A stretch of 64,000 bases of DNA from Ceratopteris richardii (GCA_020310875.1 CM035416.1:74263983-74327982); one strand, 5' to 3'; counted from the stretch's first letter, positions 35,107 to 46,569 are shown. Notes: generated by a model from the letters alone, not told the origin. Made by a program: numbers and translations.

Positions 35107-35952
35107 CTACTTTTCTGATTTCTTCTCATCTTTATCCTGGTTCTTCGAATGTGCAACATTTGCAGATTTCTGCTTACTAGTAGAAAAGCTCCATTTTCCT
35201 TTGCCATTTTGACTAGCCAGGAAAGCTTGATCTGCAACACGCATAATGGACCTGTTCTGTCTGGATTGATCTTCCTGCAACAGAACAGAAACTAACTCCT
35301 CAAATGATAAGGCATTCGGATTGCCTTTCATCATCAACCGAAGAGTAGAAGCAAAACTCTGATATGAATCAGGAAGGCCATTCAGAACGGTCTGCACAAG
35401 TGAGCTATCTAGTATAACCTCATCAACAGAAATCAACTCTTCCTTCAAATCTTTGATCTTCGTTAGGAAACTGTCCATAGAATCACCTTCATTCATGTGC
35501 TCACTCTCCAACTGTTTTCGGAGGTAAGCAACACGAGCCTCATTCCTAGCTTGCTACAATGTGGTAAGTGTATCCCAAGCATCCCTAGTTGTTCTGCAAG
35601 AGCGAATATGAGGAATAATGGCACGTTTGACAAACAAAGCTATCAATGCATGTGCCTGGGCATCTCTGCCATCCCAACAAATCTGCTCTGCAGTAGGTGC
35701 AGCAGAAACAACAACACGAACAGGAATCTACACAATATCATCTTCGACACCATCTTCATCAGCTCCAGCACCTGTATTCGTAGTACCTGTTGTTATAGGT
35801 GTAACAGGAAGTCTTTCAACACCCTACACAATGTTCCACAATCCTTTTGCAACCAATACATGTCGCATCATATAAGCCCATAATGGGTAGTTGGTACCAT
35901 CCAACTTATCCTCAACAACCAACATACGGAATACATCACTGCTTTCAGCCAT
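35107..35952 (-). pseudogene. Gag of copia-1
   Basis: The start at 35952 gives MAESSDVFRMLVVEDKLDG, the typical copia gag N-terminus, followed by the NYPLWAYMM motif. A TAG soon after (near 35827) and further stops break the frame. The DSYQSFASTLRLMMKG block matches the copia-3 fragment at 60755-61560. Confidence 0.85.
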
Positions 35953-36290
35953 GGCCAGGGACTAAAATACCTTGATGCGAAAAATTGATTGTATCTCAAA
36001 AAGTTGAACAGAATTACCCATACGAGTTCTGCTAGACCTATAGCAGACTTTGAGACGCTTAAACTGGCGAACAAAAACTGGTATATATCTTTGGCACAAA
36101 AAGACAAAATAGCCTGCATAAGCACTGCGATAGTGCATTCGGAGGCCGAAACGAGCTCAGATCGCGATTTCGGCACCACATAGCGAAGCTGTTTTGATCT
36201 CGGAAACACCCTGAGTATGCTCACCAAAATTCATACGATTCTGAGACTGCAAACAGAGGAGTGTCGATGGCGCCCTAGATGAAGCGATGA

Positions 36291-36306
36291 CCTGCTCTGA
36301 TACCGA
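36291..36306 (-). other. Primer-binding site of copia-1
   Basis: The minus strand reads tcggtatcagagcagg next to the 5' LTR, the tRNA-Met-type site with a changed first base. Confidence 0.8.
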
Positions 36307-36307
36307 T

Positions 36308-36538
36308 TGTTGGAGTTAGACGTCTGCGGAAGCACGCGAACAGCACAAGGAAGAAGAAGAAGCTTGGAGCACAAACACACAATAATGAATGTATTACTAG
36401 AGAATGTACAAAGATAAGTAGCCCATTAGGGCAATAGGTGTATATACAAGTCGAGGGAAAAAAACCTCCTAAAGAGGGAAAAAAATGCCCGGGCGGTCCT
36501 AGTGTGTTCACACACATCACTACCTAAATATATAAACA
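36308..36538 (-). repeat. 5' LTR of copia-1
   Basis: 231 bp, the partner of 31386-31615. It is followed by gatac at 36539-36543. Confidence 0.92.
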
Positions 36539-37149
36539 GATACTCAAGCCAAAATGTCTCCAAATTCAAAAATTTTTGTTTCCCCTTGCTCTTCTCTCAC
36601 CCCTCTTCACTGCTAGCCTACTATCTCACTCCAAGAAGCTCAAAAAACACTCTGTCCCTGCCCGCGATACCGGTTGCACAAGTGATCACATTTTTGTGCA
36701 CTTCTAAAGTGTTTTTCTCAATGCAATCTTATGGAATCTTACCTCTGTGATGTCTTGCTTGCACCTTGAGCTCAATAAATAGCTCAAGGTGCAACTGAGA
36801 AACTGCTTTTTGAACAACTGAGAAATGAACTAAAATTTTTGGTTTTTATACTTTTTGGTGACTGAAACTGAACTACACTAATTTGGCAAATTTTTTGGGA
36901 TTTTTCTTGGTGATCTTGACTTACTCCTACTTCACTCCTCTTCTCCTCTTCTCCTAACCTAACCCTAACTCTTCCTTCTCTCCCTTCCTACTAACCCTAA
37001 ACCTAAAAACTCATTACACACACCTCCGAGATGTGAAGTAACAAGTGCTAAAGTGGTGGACTACTTGCCATTGAACGAGTTCACTTCTACAAGTATGATT
37101 TCATCACTCTCGATCTATAACCACCACAAAGGCACCTTGGCTGAGTGTT
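36539..37149 (-). other. Leader (5' untranslated region) of gypsy-A
   Basis: No gene. Pyrimidine-rich on the plus strand, with a few telomere-like ctaaccctaa words that are too few to be a telomeric tract. One gcgatacc at 36662-36671 belongs to the cluster at 31203-31385. Confidence 0.6.
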
Positions 37150-37166
37150 CCCCGGCAACGGCGCCA
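37150..37166 (-). other. Primer-binding site of gypsy-A (tRNA-Asp)
   Basis: The plus strand reads ccccggcaacggcgcca, which is the 3' end of plant tRNA-Asp including CCA-type ending. The minus-strand transcript is therefore complementary to tRNA-Asp. It lies 6 bases from the 5' LTR. Athila-type plant gypsy elements use the same primer. Confidence 0.88.
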
Positions 37167-37172
37167 AAAACA

Positions 37173-38055
37173 TGTGTACCTAAGTCAAGAAGACTTAAGG
37201 ACTTATGCCAAAGAGACTAAATCTCATTTGCCACACAAGTACGTATAGTGGGGAATTGACACACGTTTATTTGTCAATCCGATGAAATGACATAACCAAG
37301 TGTATGAGGACATGTGCACACATGATGGAAAATGAAGCGGTTCAGCTTATATGCATGAGAAAAGACTAATCCACCTCTCTAACTCACTGAAATACTGAAA
37401 GTGTCTGTCACGATACCACTTACAACAGTTTCCACTAAATCAAGGATTTATCCCAGCTCCAAACTCCGAATATGGCCAATAAAGGGTTCTTTTTGAAGCT
37501 CTTGATGAGACGCTTCTATTCGAGGTGGTTTCGCTTGATTCTGACAATCGTGCTTCAAGTTATGACCAAAATAGTGAATGGTGGGAAACATCCACACTCA
37601 TTCCACAACTCCTACAAGCTCACACACACACTAAAGTAGCTAAAAAACAGTGGGATGGGGTAGACATCAGTCCTACACACACATTCCGAGCATTACACAC
37701 ACATAGAAGATCAAAGAGAAGATGAAAATATGCAAGAAAGAAGAAAATTCAAAAATCGGGAGCTCTCCTTCTTCACAATGGCAAAAAGTCTCTACAAAGA
37801 GTCACAAAGTGACTTATATACATGTGCCCTAAAATTGGTCCTTTCACACAAGAGACCGGCACTTTATTACTAAAAAGTGAATTTCCTACTAATTTACAAG
37901 GAGTATATTACAATAAATTGGGATTATGCATCTAGAGGACTCCTCTAGTGCATTTACATGGCTTGAGGGAATTTCCTAAGACTGAAGAAGAAAAAATATT
38001 CCCATTAATTTGAAAATTTTGGGGCTCTTCTTCTGTGCCTCTTTGCTCTGCAACA
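37173..38055 (-). repeat. 5' LTR of gypsy-A
   Basis: 883 bp from tgtgtacc to gcaaca, followed by cacat (38056-38060). It is the intact counterpart of 40-917 plus 11926-11935. Confidence 0.92.
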
Positions 38056-39170
38056 CACATCATTAGCACACTTAACATATAAGGTGCTTTTAGTTGGACT
38101 GTTCTCAAAACCATGTGCAATGAGATAGGCATGTATCTTTTCATGGCAAGCACATGGTGTTTGCTTTAAACCATATAATGCCTTCTTTAACCTGCACACC
38201 TGGTTTTCATGCCCTTTTTGCACAAAGCCATAGGTTGAAAAACATACACTCCATGCAAGTCACCATTCTGAAATGTTGTTTTAATGTCCAACTGATGTAC
38301 ATTCCAACCATGATGAGCTACAAGTGCACAGATGAACACTAGTCATTCGACAAGTAGGAGCAAAGGTTTCATCAAAATCAATGCTTCTTTCCTATGCATA
38401 ACCCTTTGCAACAAGCATAGCCTTATAACTATCAACTATTCCATCAGTTTTATGCTTCATCTTGTATACCCACTTAGTGCCAATGGCCTTATTGCTAGGA
38501 GGCAAGTCACATAAAGACCAGGTACCATTTTTCATGATAGCATCATATTCAGATTACATTGCAGCCATCCAATGTTCAAAATTTTGTGATTCATCAAACA
38601 AAATAGGTTGAGTCTTATCACACAGACTAGAGGCAGCCATAGCATAGCAATGTGATGCAAAAGAGGCACTATGAGAGCATGAAAAAGTACGATATGACAA
38701 AGGTGCATCTAATTTGTTGTCACATAAAGTTTGCACCAGCCATTTTGGCATAATTTTTGCTTGCTCAATATCAGCTATCTCATCAACAAGTGCATCATGT
38801 AAATCTGCATTAGAAATGGAATGATCTGCATCATCACATGAAACCTGCAAAGGTTGAGAAGTTGCTTCATTAGGACCAGCACTAGACTGTCCACCCGTAA
38901 AAAGAGGCAGCAAAGTATCATACATGTATTTGGAGCTAACATATGTCTCCTTTGTACATGAAAGCAATGGTTGAATAGCATCTTTCACAAAACAACATCA
39001 CCGCTAACTAGAATGTGTTTAGTCTATGGATGATACAGATGAGAGCCTTTACTTTCAGAACTGTACCCAATAAAAATACATTTTACTACTTTATCATTCT
39101 GTGATGTTGTTTAGGCACCAATGCATGTGCGAAACAACCAAAAACAAACAGACGAGCAATAGATGGCCTA
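38056..39170 (-). pseudogene. Copia pol fragment (right half of split copia-2)
   Basis: It matches copia-1 from about 32655 to 33790, that is RT back to the integrase C-terminus. KALYGLKQTP and DAPLSYRTF are readable, with stops and small deletions. The homology stops near 39170, so this element was already truncated before gypsy-A split it. Confidence 0.85.
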
Positions 39171-39324
39171 ACATGCTCAATAAAATGAGAAGAAATACTA
39201 TATTCTCATTCCTTGGCAACTTCGGTAGACTTATTTTAATCATCTATGTTTTTTTTGAAACATAAGATTCAAGCATCCCAAATTTGAAAGTTCATTTCTA
39301 CAATTGGATCCCTATCTTGATCAT
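39171..39324. other. Short unassigned stretch
   Basis: Between the copia-2 break and the gypsy-C LTR. AT-rich, no gene or repeat recognised. Confidence 0.5.
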
Positions 39325-39965
39325 TGTTGCTCTAGCACAATGGTGAGAACCATGTTAAGAAGCTCCACCTCCTTAATGTCAATCCGCGGAAGAGATAGGA
39401 GTGATATGAAGATCGTGAATGTGAGATGAAGTGAGAGTGAAGGTGAGAAGCATAGAGATGCACACACACATACACACACACTACGAAGAGACAAGCAAGA
39501 CACAATGGAAGGTGAGAAACCAACTCTATTGCTCAAGATCTCAATTACAAGCTCAAAAATAGCTCTAAGCTCACACTAACTAGCCCCAAAAATGAGCTCT
39601 CTAGCTCTTTTTATAGATTCTAGACTAGTTTTGACCAATTTCACATCTAGTGACTGGCATAGTTAAAAAATAGGTCCTAAGTGCTATTTGAAGGGGTAAA
39701 CGGTGTCTAAAAATAACCAAAATTGATATGCTCATTCTACCTAAGCTCTTTAAGCTCGAGGACTCCTCGGCTTGCACAAAATGGAACTATGGATTACAAA
39801 AAGGGTTTTTCTATGTTAGATATGTTACAATAGTGATGAAAATCACTGTTGGAGATTTTTTGAAGAATATTTATAAAACATAATCTTTGAAAAATTGATT
39901 CGACTGGCTCCCTGCTCTGTCTTTACATGCTTCCGCGACTTCTATGCCTCTGGCTGCTGCCAACA
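39325..39965 (-). repeat. 3' LTR of gypsy-C
   Basis: Starts tgttgctc and ends gccaaca. It is homologous to the gypsy-D LTR (61616-62183), with shared blocks such as aatgagctctctagctcttt and tcgaggactcctcggcttgc. A minus-strand TATA-like tataaaaag lies near 39605-39615. A (ca)-rich tract lies near 39460-39482. Confidence 0.82.
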
Positions 39966-40001
39966 CCCCCCTCCCTCTCGCTTCTGTCGTCCTCGACAGA
40001 A
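39966..40001 (-). promoter_or_regulatory. Polypurine tract and perfect stem-loop of gypsy-C
   Basis: cccccctccctctcg is the tract complement. ttctgtcg-tcct-cgacagaa (39982-40001) is a perfect 8-bp stem and a 4-base loop. In gypsy-D the equivalent region overlaps the last codons of the extra ORF. Confidence 0.8.
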
Positions 40002-43000
40002 CCTTGTTGTGGGGTCTGTCGGATGTAGTTCTGTAGGAGGTCTTGAGCGAGGGTGTGTTATGATATCCGAATGCCTCGGGCCAAATCTGCCTCGAGTTTC
40101 TCCCAATCAATTGGTTGTGGTTCATCAGATGGTGGGAGTCGATAATGTGTGGAATAAACCATCTGTTCACAGGCAAATAATTGAAGCAAATGTGTGGGCC
40201 TGCTGATGAACACTTCTGAATGGTATTCCCAGAAACCGGTTGTGAACATTTCTTCGAAGGTTTGCTTGTAGCATGCCAGTAGGTATTTAATTCTGCAATG
40301 CAAGGCATAACACACCCGTAGCGATGGCGTTGTACTCATATCATATGCAAGATGTAGATTGCCATGCTCGAAGCCCGGGGTGTTTACATGTGGTGCCTTG
40401 ACGCGTCTGAAGACTTTAAAAACCATTTGCATCATGTCAAATATCTTGATAGTCATGTGCGCTACTATATCGTCCATGTGTTTCAAGCGAGGGATCCAAT
40501 GGCGAATCGTGGCCATCATGTATCCGATTGTAGGTGGTTCGATAGGTGGTTTGAAGTATGGGTAGTTTAACCAGTCCTAGCGTTGTTTGTTGTTTTGTAT
40601 CTTAATAGCAAATGCTGTCCAGGAGCGGCGACGTGGCACTGGTTCCCAACATGGGTTATATTTTAAGTGTAGTGGTGCCTTAACCCAAGTACTCATCATC
40701 TCATGATATTCTTGTAAAAGATCTTTATGCCAATCTGGTTGATAGATCTCGCCTTGCTGCGCATCCAGTGGCAAATCCTTAGGTTCAAATTGAGTAGCAT
40801 GAGATGGTTTCTTGCCTGTTTCTTTCTCTATGGCCAATTGATATTCGGCCATTAGCATGAAATATGGTTTGTACTGTAACTCATGCCCGGATATGTATCT
40901 GCGCGGGGCCAAATGAGCAAAGTAGGGCAACTGTAAAATTCTTTCCTCAATCATTGCCATTGCGTGCAATTGCGCCTCTACTCGCGCAGAGTGGGTGGTT
41001 CCAAGCTCTTCAATTGTCTTCATCCATGCGGGAGTAGGAAGTTCGTAAGTCGTCTGGCCTTCGGCCGTGACTCGTCCGCCTAGGATGGGTTGGGGCTCGT
41101 AGGCTTCTTCAAAAGTTTCCTCCACCGGAATAGTTACATTTTCTTCATCAGCTGGGAGCTCTAGTGGGGAATCTGGCCTTGGTGGTGCTTCATATATAGC
41201 TATCCGTGATTCAAGAGTAGATACCTGGGCCCGTAGTGCGTTGAGTTCCTCTAGGATGTCAGGAGATGGGTCCGCATGAGCTGGTAGTCTTTGTGTTGCA
41301 GGTGCTCTGAGCTGGAGTTGCTTATGATCTTCTTTTAGCTTATGATATTCTTCGTTCATTCAATCGTATTCATCGAGCAATCTGATGTGATCATCGAGCA
41401 ACATTCTCATTGATTCGGAGGGCACTGCTTTGAACCGGCTAGGACTTAATGGTTGGTCTGGATGATCGAGAGCAGCTTCTAAATTTTCTCTGTTCTGCTC
41501 TTGTAGCCGTTGGTTCTCTTCCTTTCCTACTGCTAGATGTCTTCTGAGTAAGCCCATGTTCCGAGTCAGCGTCGCATTGCGAACTGTCTAGGCCCTTAAC
41601 AAATTGTCAAGATCAGTAGTGGCCTCTTTGGCTTTCTCTTCACATTCTACTTCCAGTTTGTGGTATGCCTCTCAGAGTTCTTGGTAGCGAGTATTCAATG
41701 AGGCATTCTCTATCCACAATGAATTAAGCTGCGACTGTAAGTCATTGGTTGTCCGCTACAGCTGCTGATAATTATTTCCAAGAGATGCGAACTCATCTCT
41801 TACTTGAGTCATACAGGTGAACATTTGTCGAAATGTGTTATCTACAGGGGGTGATAATATTAATGGTGTGCTGAGTGAAGATGCACTAGGTGTAGATGCA
41901 AAGGGAATGGGGAATGGGGGTGGGAAAGTCGATGATGTGGTGATTGTGGAAAATTGTGGTGTGCTTAAATATTGTGGTGCCACAAATGAAGTGAGTGGTG
42001 GTGCGGTGGGTGGTGATATATCCATATCGTTAGATGTGGTGTCGAGTGCAGTGACTGTGAATAGTGGTGTCATCGTGGGTAAGTGTGTGGGTGTAAATAC
42101 AGGATTTACAAAGGTTGAGGAGTAATTTACAGAGGGGTTGTCTTGGACGGCTTGGTGGAAAGGGGAAAGACGAGTTACGGTGGGTCATGGAGGTGAGACT
42201 GGGGAGAAGGTCAATGGAGGTGTGGGGAAGGATGGAAAAGGTGGATGGAGAAATGGGTTGGATAGAAAGGTGGATGTGTTAGGGGGTAGACTAGGTTGAG
42301 TGGGTGCGGGAATTGTGGGATGAATGGGAGTAAGGACGACTTTTGCTACTCCACCAGAGAAGGAGGATGTTGTTATGGGAGAAGGGGGGTGTATGGGGGA
42401 GACTGGATGGATGGGAGGTGAAGGAGGAGCGGTTGGGGTGGTCGGTACTTCGGTAACTGTGGTAGTATGTACAACAGTAGTACGGGGTGGGGAGTCGACG
42501 ATAATGGTGTCCTCTGCCAATGAGCTTTCAGGGACGAGACGTGCCTCCCTGGCATGTTCTGAAGACTGATCGCCGGTGGGTACCCGAATGTATCACCCGG
42601 TTTGGTTATTAGGCGGATTCTGTGAGGATCATACTGCGGTAGCGGTTTTCTCTGCAAATATCTTAAGGCTTCAGTGGGTCCAACTGATTTGACAAGCTCT
42701 TTGAAACCTCTGATATATACTTCTTCGAACCCACCTGAGACAAGCTCTTGTTCTATGAGTGTTTGGCTCTCTTCGTCGGTCAAATTCTTACGTGCCCAAA
42801 CCTTTTCCATAGTACGGTATAACTTTTTGATGGCCATTGTATAAGCTGTTGCTTTGAAGGTTTCTTCTTCGTGTGTGCTCGTGTCACCTTCGGTGTCGGT
42901 TTGTTGTCCTTGTTCGTCTGTTTGCACATGTTCTTGGGATTCATGAGTTCCCTGACTGGTTTCGTCATCACCTTCATCTTCGTCAGTTTCTGTTCTTTCT

Positions 43001-44388
43001 TTCTCGGAACTAGACACTACTTGTCCTTGTGGTTGATCTCGTGGTGTGGTAGGATAGCTAGGCCTTTCATATTCCTGAGAGAAGATCTGGCCTTCTAAAA
43101 ATTGAAATTCATTTGAAAATACATCCTGCATCTCAAAATCAAATGTGGTGTCTGCTTGTTCTGCTTCTAAATGGGGTATCGGAAAAGAGAAAGCTTTCGC
43201 ACCAATAGTGGTGGGAACTTCTGCTGTAGTGGTGGTAGGTCTTGGGACTGTGGCTGCTTGAGTAGTGATTGTGTTGGTAGTGCCCTCCGTTGTAACTGGT
43301 CTTGATAACCTTATGCGAATAGGTTGTACAGGGGGTTCAGTAGGAGACTGTTCAGGAGAGGGTTGTGGTGAGGGTGATTCTGGCACCTGAAGTCAGGGGA
43401 TAGTTCCTCTCATTCGCTTTCCTGCTCTTCCTTTGCTGGGCTTCCTAGCTTTCTTTGTGGTTCCTTTAAACGCTTTCAGCTCCTCACTTGTCATTGCTCG
43501 CTCAATCGGCAAGTCATATGCTAAACACATATATACAATTCTAGTCAGCGCGCAGCATCCATTGATGACTTTCTTTCTTTCCCATCTATGTTGTGCTAAA
43601 TACATCTGATCAATGATCCAGCTAGCTAGATCAACTGTCTGGGGTTCAATACAAGATAAATACAAACCAAACCATATTCGTTTGTGAGGCATTGTGAATC
43701 TATCCTGAGCGGGGAAAGCAAAATGCTGCATACATATCCGTAGTGGCTTTGAAAGCTCAGGTGTGATCGCCGAAATCTCTTCCCACTTTGTAACATCCCC
43801 ACGTTTCATAGGGTCTGGAACTAACCTTTCTCGCTCTGTGGGCGTGTGGGTTCCATGAATCTTAATGGCAGCTCGAATCAAATCTTTAGAAAGATAAAAT
43901 CGTTTATATGGTGGATCGTTCACTAAAGATGGCAAAATAAAAGTTCCGGGCAGGTCCTTATTCTCCGAAGCTATCAAAGTGTTGATTAAGTAATAGCATC
44001 TGTAGAAGTCAGGTTTAGGAAAAGGGTCACTGAAATACTCTGTGAAGCCGGCTCTTGCCCAAACATGTGTTAAGTCTTGTGTGTTCTGTAGCCCTTCGAA
44101 CTCTCTTGAGAGAAACTGATATTTGCCCCAGGTATGGTCATCAAAAGTCAAATTAGCCTCAAATATAAACTCAGCATCCGCCAAGGGTCCTGCTAGCCCT
44201 TGAAACCAGTGAGAATTGCAATGAATCTTCTCAGTATACCCTCTAGGAGGATCGTCAATAGGCATCGGTCCTAGGAAACCTTGAAATTCTGGCGGTGGAG
44301 CCGTCGGATGGGGCTTAGCAAGTAAATCACTAATAGTAGCCCTGGGTATACTGGTTTCAGCTTCAGATGGTCCTTCTTCGGTTTGCAT
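40002..44388 (-). pseudogene. Extra ORF of gypsy-C (about 1,400 codons, decayed)
   Basis: The N-terminal domain (44388-43393) has KPDFYRCYYLINTL, LRICMQHFAFPAQDRF and KKVINGCCALTRIVY. A single TGA separates it from a Pro/Thr/Ser-rich region (43386-41756). A coiled-coil segment follows (41557-41200, RHLAVGKEENQRLQEQNREN). The C-terminal conserved block (41000-40058) has RRYISGHELQYKP, NPCWEPVPRRRSWTAF, TIRHWIPRLK and QTFEEMFTTGFWEYHSE. About five breaks are present. Matching blocks in gypsy-A and gypsy-D show it is a true gene of the family. No signal peptide, membrane segment or catalytic motif is seen, and the function is unknown. Confidence 0.75.
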
Positions 44389-45189
44389 GATGATTGACGT
44401 GCTAATGGAAAAGATCTGCTACAAAAGATTAGCACATTAGTATGGAAATTAATTATGATCCCATTAAAGTGAGACCGCAATCCCTTTCCATAACCGATGT
44501 GTAACCCGTGTAGCCAAGTGTCGTGATGTGATTTATTGAATGATTTCTTGCAAACTAATGCAGGTCTCTAGACACCTACATGCTTTCAGCTGATACATAC
44601 ATTTCTTGATGAGGTGCTATTACAGATGACATTGGGTTATAGTGTGTGGGTTTATACAAGGTTCAGTCATGAATGAGTTATTACAAGGTTGTAGATTAGT
44701 CAGGGTGGGAGTTATGTTAGACAATGGGTTAGGAGAAGACTGTTGGATACGTTTCGGTACCCACTTCCTAAGAGTTCGTGTGCGGGTGATAGGCTTCTGT
44801 TGCGGGACAAAAGATGAGATCGGATTTGGTGGTATTGGGGGTTGAAGAGATTTCTGAGGGGTGTATAATACATGGCTTGAGGGTTGAGCTATAATACACT
44901 GTTTAGGTACCCAAATCTACGTGGTTGTGGGTTGGTTCATAGTGTACTTCTTGGCGATCCAAATTTGTTGAATGTTTGTAGTCGTAGAAGAAGGTCGAGG
45001 AGACCTTGGATACTGTTTCTGCTTCTGCCTTGACTGCTTCTTATCGTTGTCTGCATTGTTGAAATCTGTTGGTGGTTTCTGTCCTTTTGGCACCCATATT
45101 TGTCTTGTGCCTTTTGCGCTGTGGTGGTGATACTACTGCTTTCTCTGGGTTGTCTGATATTGTCGTCGGTCTGGGTTCCTTCGTCGTGG
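44389..45189. other. Spacer between PR2 and extra ORF of gypsy-C
   Basis: No gene is supported. On the minus strand an ag-ending pyrimidine stretch (cttttgtagcag) lies about 20 bases before the ATG at 44388, a possible splice acceptor, as in gypsy-A. Confidence 0.5.
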
Positions 45190-46542
45190 TTAACTCTTTG
45201 GTGGTTGAGGTTGAGAGGTTGAATGGACACTCTGCTTTGGAAAAGAAGGGAGGTCCAACACTTGCGAAACCTTCCCATTAGGAAGTGCTCCATTGTGTAC
45301 TTTTAATCTAGGCCAGTCCGCAGTAAGTGTGGAAGGATGGGCACCGCAGGTTGTTTTGCCCATGTGGACGCTGATGAAGTCCACCTGACCGCTGATTGTG
45401 CCCATTTGGCCGCTGATGGTGTCCATTTGACCAAGCGGTTGGGTGGTTGACCCTTCTAATTTGCAGGAAGCCAAAGGGAAAATCTCCTGACATCCTTCTG
45501 ATTGACAACTGTCTATAGCCAAGCCCACGTGGGTTGATGTAGACGTAACATGACTGATCTGACCAAAGATCTTTCGGTCTTCCGTTGCATGTTGTTCATA
45601 GGGTCTAGGGTTACAAACCTCAGTCGGAATGTCGTTAGGGAAGTCAAGCGGTATCACTCGCTTCTGATCTAAGGTTCCAATCTGCAAGGAGCCTTGTCTA
45701 AGATTTAGGTCCACTGAGTGATCGTACAGCCAATCTTGGCCAAGGATTAGGGGTTCTATCAGGTCCTCGTCATGGCACACTAGTAGCTTTGCTGTCATAG
45801 TCACTTTGTTAATGAGGATAGGAAGGTCCACCTCACCCATGCAAGGGGTTTCCATGCCTCCTAGCCCTATGAGGTATGCCTCAACTGGCCACATTTCTAT
45901 TCCTGAATCCTTATAGTGGGACCATCTAATCGCACTAGTCGCAGCACCCGAGTCAATTAAAGCCCTGAGCTCTTGGCAAGGGTTGCAGTGCTCTAGCCTG
46001 ACTGTAATGAATGGTCTCCTGTCCACTATGCTAGGATGAGTGGTTGAATTTACTTGACACATGGCCATGGGATATCTGGGTGTTGTTTCCAGATGATTAT
46101 AATGTTCTCTCCCTAGTCCTTGTCTTCTTAGCTTCATGCGCTTAATGCGTTCTATAGCTTCTTCTTGAGCTTCAGCTCGTATTCTATTTTCTTCCTCCTT
46201 ACGCTTCTTTGCCAACGTGAGTCGTCTAAGCATATCCTCATTAAGAGGTTCTTGGTATAGCCTGACTCTACAGCCACTAATGTAATTAGGCATTATGTCT
46301 CCTTCTAAGGTGGCTAATTGTACTGCTCCACTTGTCGAGAGTCTGTTAATGATCATAGGTCCATAACCTCGCTTTTCTAACTTCCGTGCATGTTGTTTCA
46401 GCGTATATACTAGGACTAAATCTCCTTCTTTCAAGCCTTTATCTTTCACATGTGCATCAAAATATGCTTTTTTTCGCTTCTTTGCTGCATATATGCATAC
46501 TGCTGCTTTCATCCTGGTTTCTCCTAATCGTTCCAAGTCCAT
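45190..46542 (-). CDS. Integrase C-terminus with GPY/F fused to a second aspartic protease (gypsy-C)
   Basis: One uninterrupted frame of 450 codons. Residues ~1-75 hold KGLKEGDLVLVY and KRGYGPMIINR, the integrase GPY/F module. Residues ~100-150 are a basic helix (KKRKEEENRIRAEAQ). Near residues 190-270, ALIDSGAATSAI gives the DSG active site and LIEPLILGQDW the later half-site motif of a retropepsin. The remaining 180 residues are a tail without a recognised domain, with a repeated TISGQ motif. Because the frame is open here, the fusion is not an assembly or joining artefact. PR1 of this element has lost its catalytic Asp (50400-50440), so PR2 could be the working protease. The alternative is a protease-like domain used for binding. 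Confidence 0.85.
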   Translation of the reverse strand: MDLERLGETRMKAAVCIYAAKKRKKAYFDAHVKDKGLKEGDLVLVYTLKQHARKLEKRGYGPMIINRLSTSGAVQLATLEGDIMPNYISGCRVRLYQEPLNEDMLRRLTLAKKRKEEENRIRAEAQEEAIERIKRMKLRRQGLGREHYNHLETTPRYPMAMCQVNSTTHPSIVDRRPFITVRLEHCNPCQELRALIDSGAATSAIRWSHYKDSGIEMWPVEAYLIGLGGMETPCMGEVDLPILINKVTMTAKLLVCHDEDLIEPLILGQDWLYDHSVDLNLRQGSLQIGTLDQKRVIPLDFPNDIPTEVCNPRPYEQHATEDRKIFGQISHVTSTSTHVGLAIDSCQSEGCQEIFPLASCKLEGSTTQPLGQMDTISGQMGTISGQVDFISVHMGKTTCGAHPSTLTADWPRLKVHNGALPNGKVSQVLDLPSFPKQSVHSTSQPQPPKS

Positions 46543-46569
46543 TATTCTTGCTGATAATTCATGGCCGGT

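Larger units (their letters stand above)
31386..36538 (-). mobile_element. Complete but decayed Ty1/copia element (copia-1)
   Basis: LTRs of 230 and 231 bp (31386-31615, 36308-36538) start TGTTGGAG and end CA. gatac flanks both ends. The order gag, protease, integrase, RT, RNase H on the minus strand is the copia order. The LTRs differ at roughly 4 percent of positions by eye. Stops in gag, around the integrase start and in RT make it inactive. Confidence 0.93.
40..38055 (-). mobile_element. Ty3/gypsy LTR retrotransposon gypsy-A, with four insertions inside
   Basis: Its two LTRs of about 880 bp lie at 40-917 (continuing at 11931-11935) and 37173-38055. They start TGTGTACC and end CAACA. The 5-bp duplication cacat flanks the whole unit, and the copia gene around it joins cleanly once the unit is removed. 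A tRNA-Asp primer site next to the right LTR shows that the element reads on the minus strand. The order along the minus strand is LTR, primer site, leader, gag, protease, RT, RNase H, integrase, second protease, extra ORF, polypurine tract, LTR. The gag N-terminus is missing, and stops and frameshifts break most frames, so the copy is not autonomous. The LTRs differ by a few percent by eye, so it is old but still readable. Confidence 0.9.

Noticed and set aside
36955-37010. Telomere-like ctaaccctaaacc words
   Set aside because: Only a few scattered units in a pyrimidine-rich leader. Not a telomeric array.
40002-44388. Envelope-type gene of an endogenous retrovirus-like element
   Set aside because: The position fits, but no signal peptide, glycoprotein-like cysteine pattern or membrane anchor is visible. 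It is called an extra ORF of unknown role.
44642-44845. Gly/Val-rich plus-strand open frame
   Set aside because: Antisense to the gypsy-C spacer, no domain and no conservation in gypsy-A.
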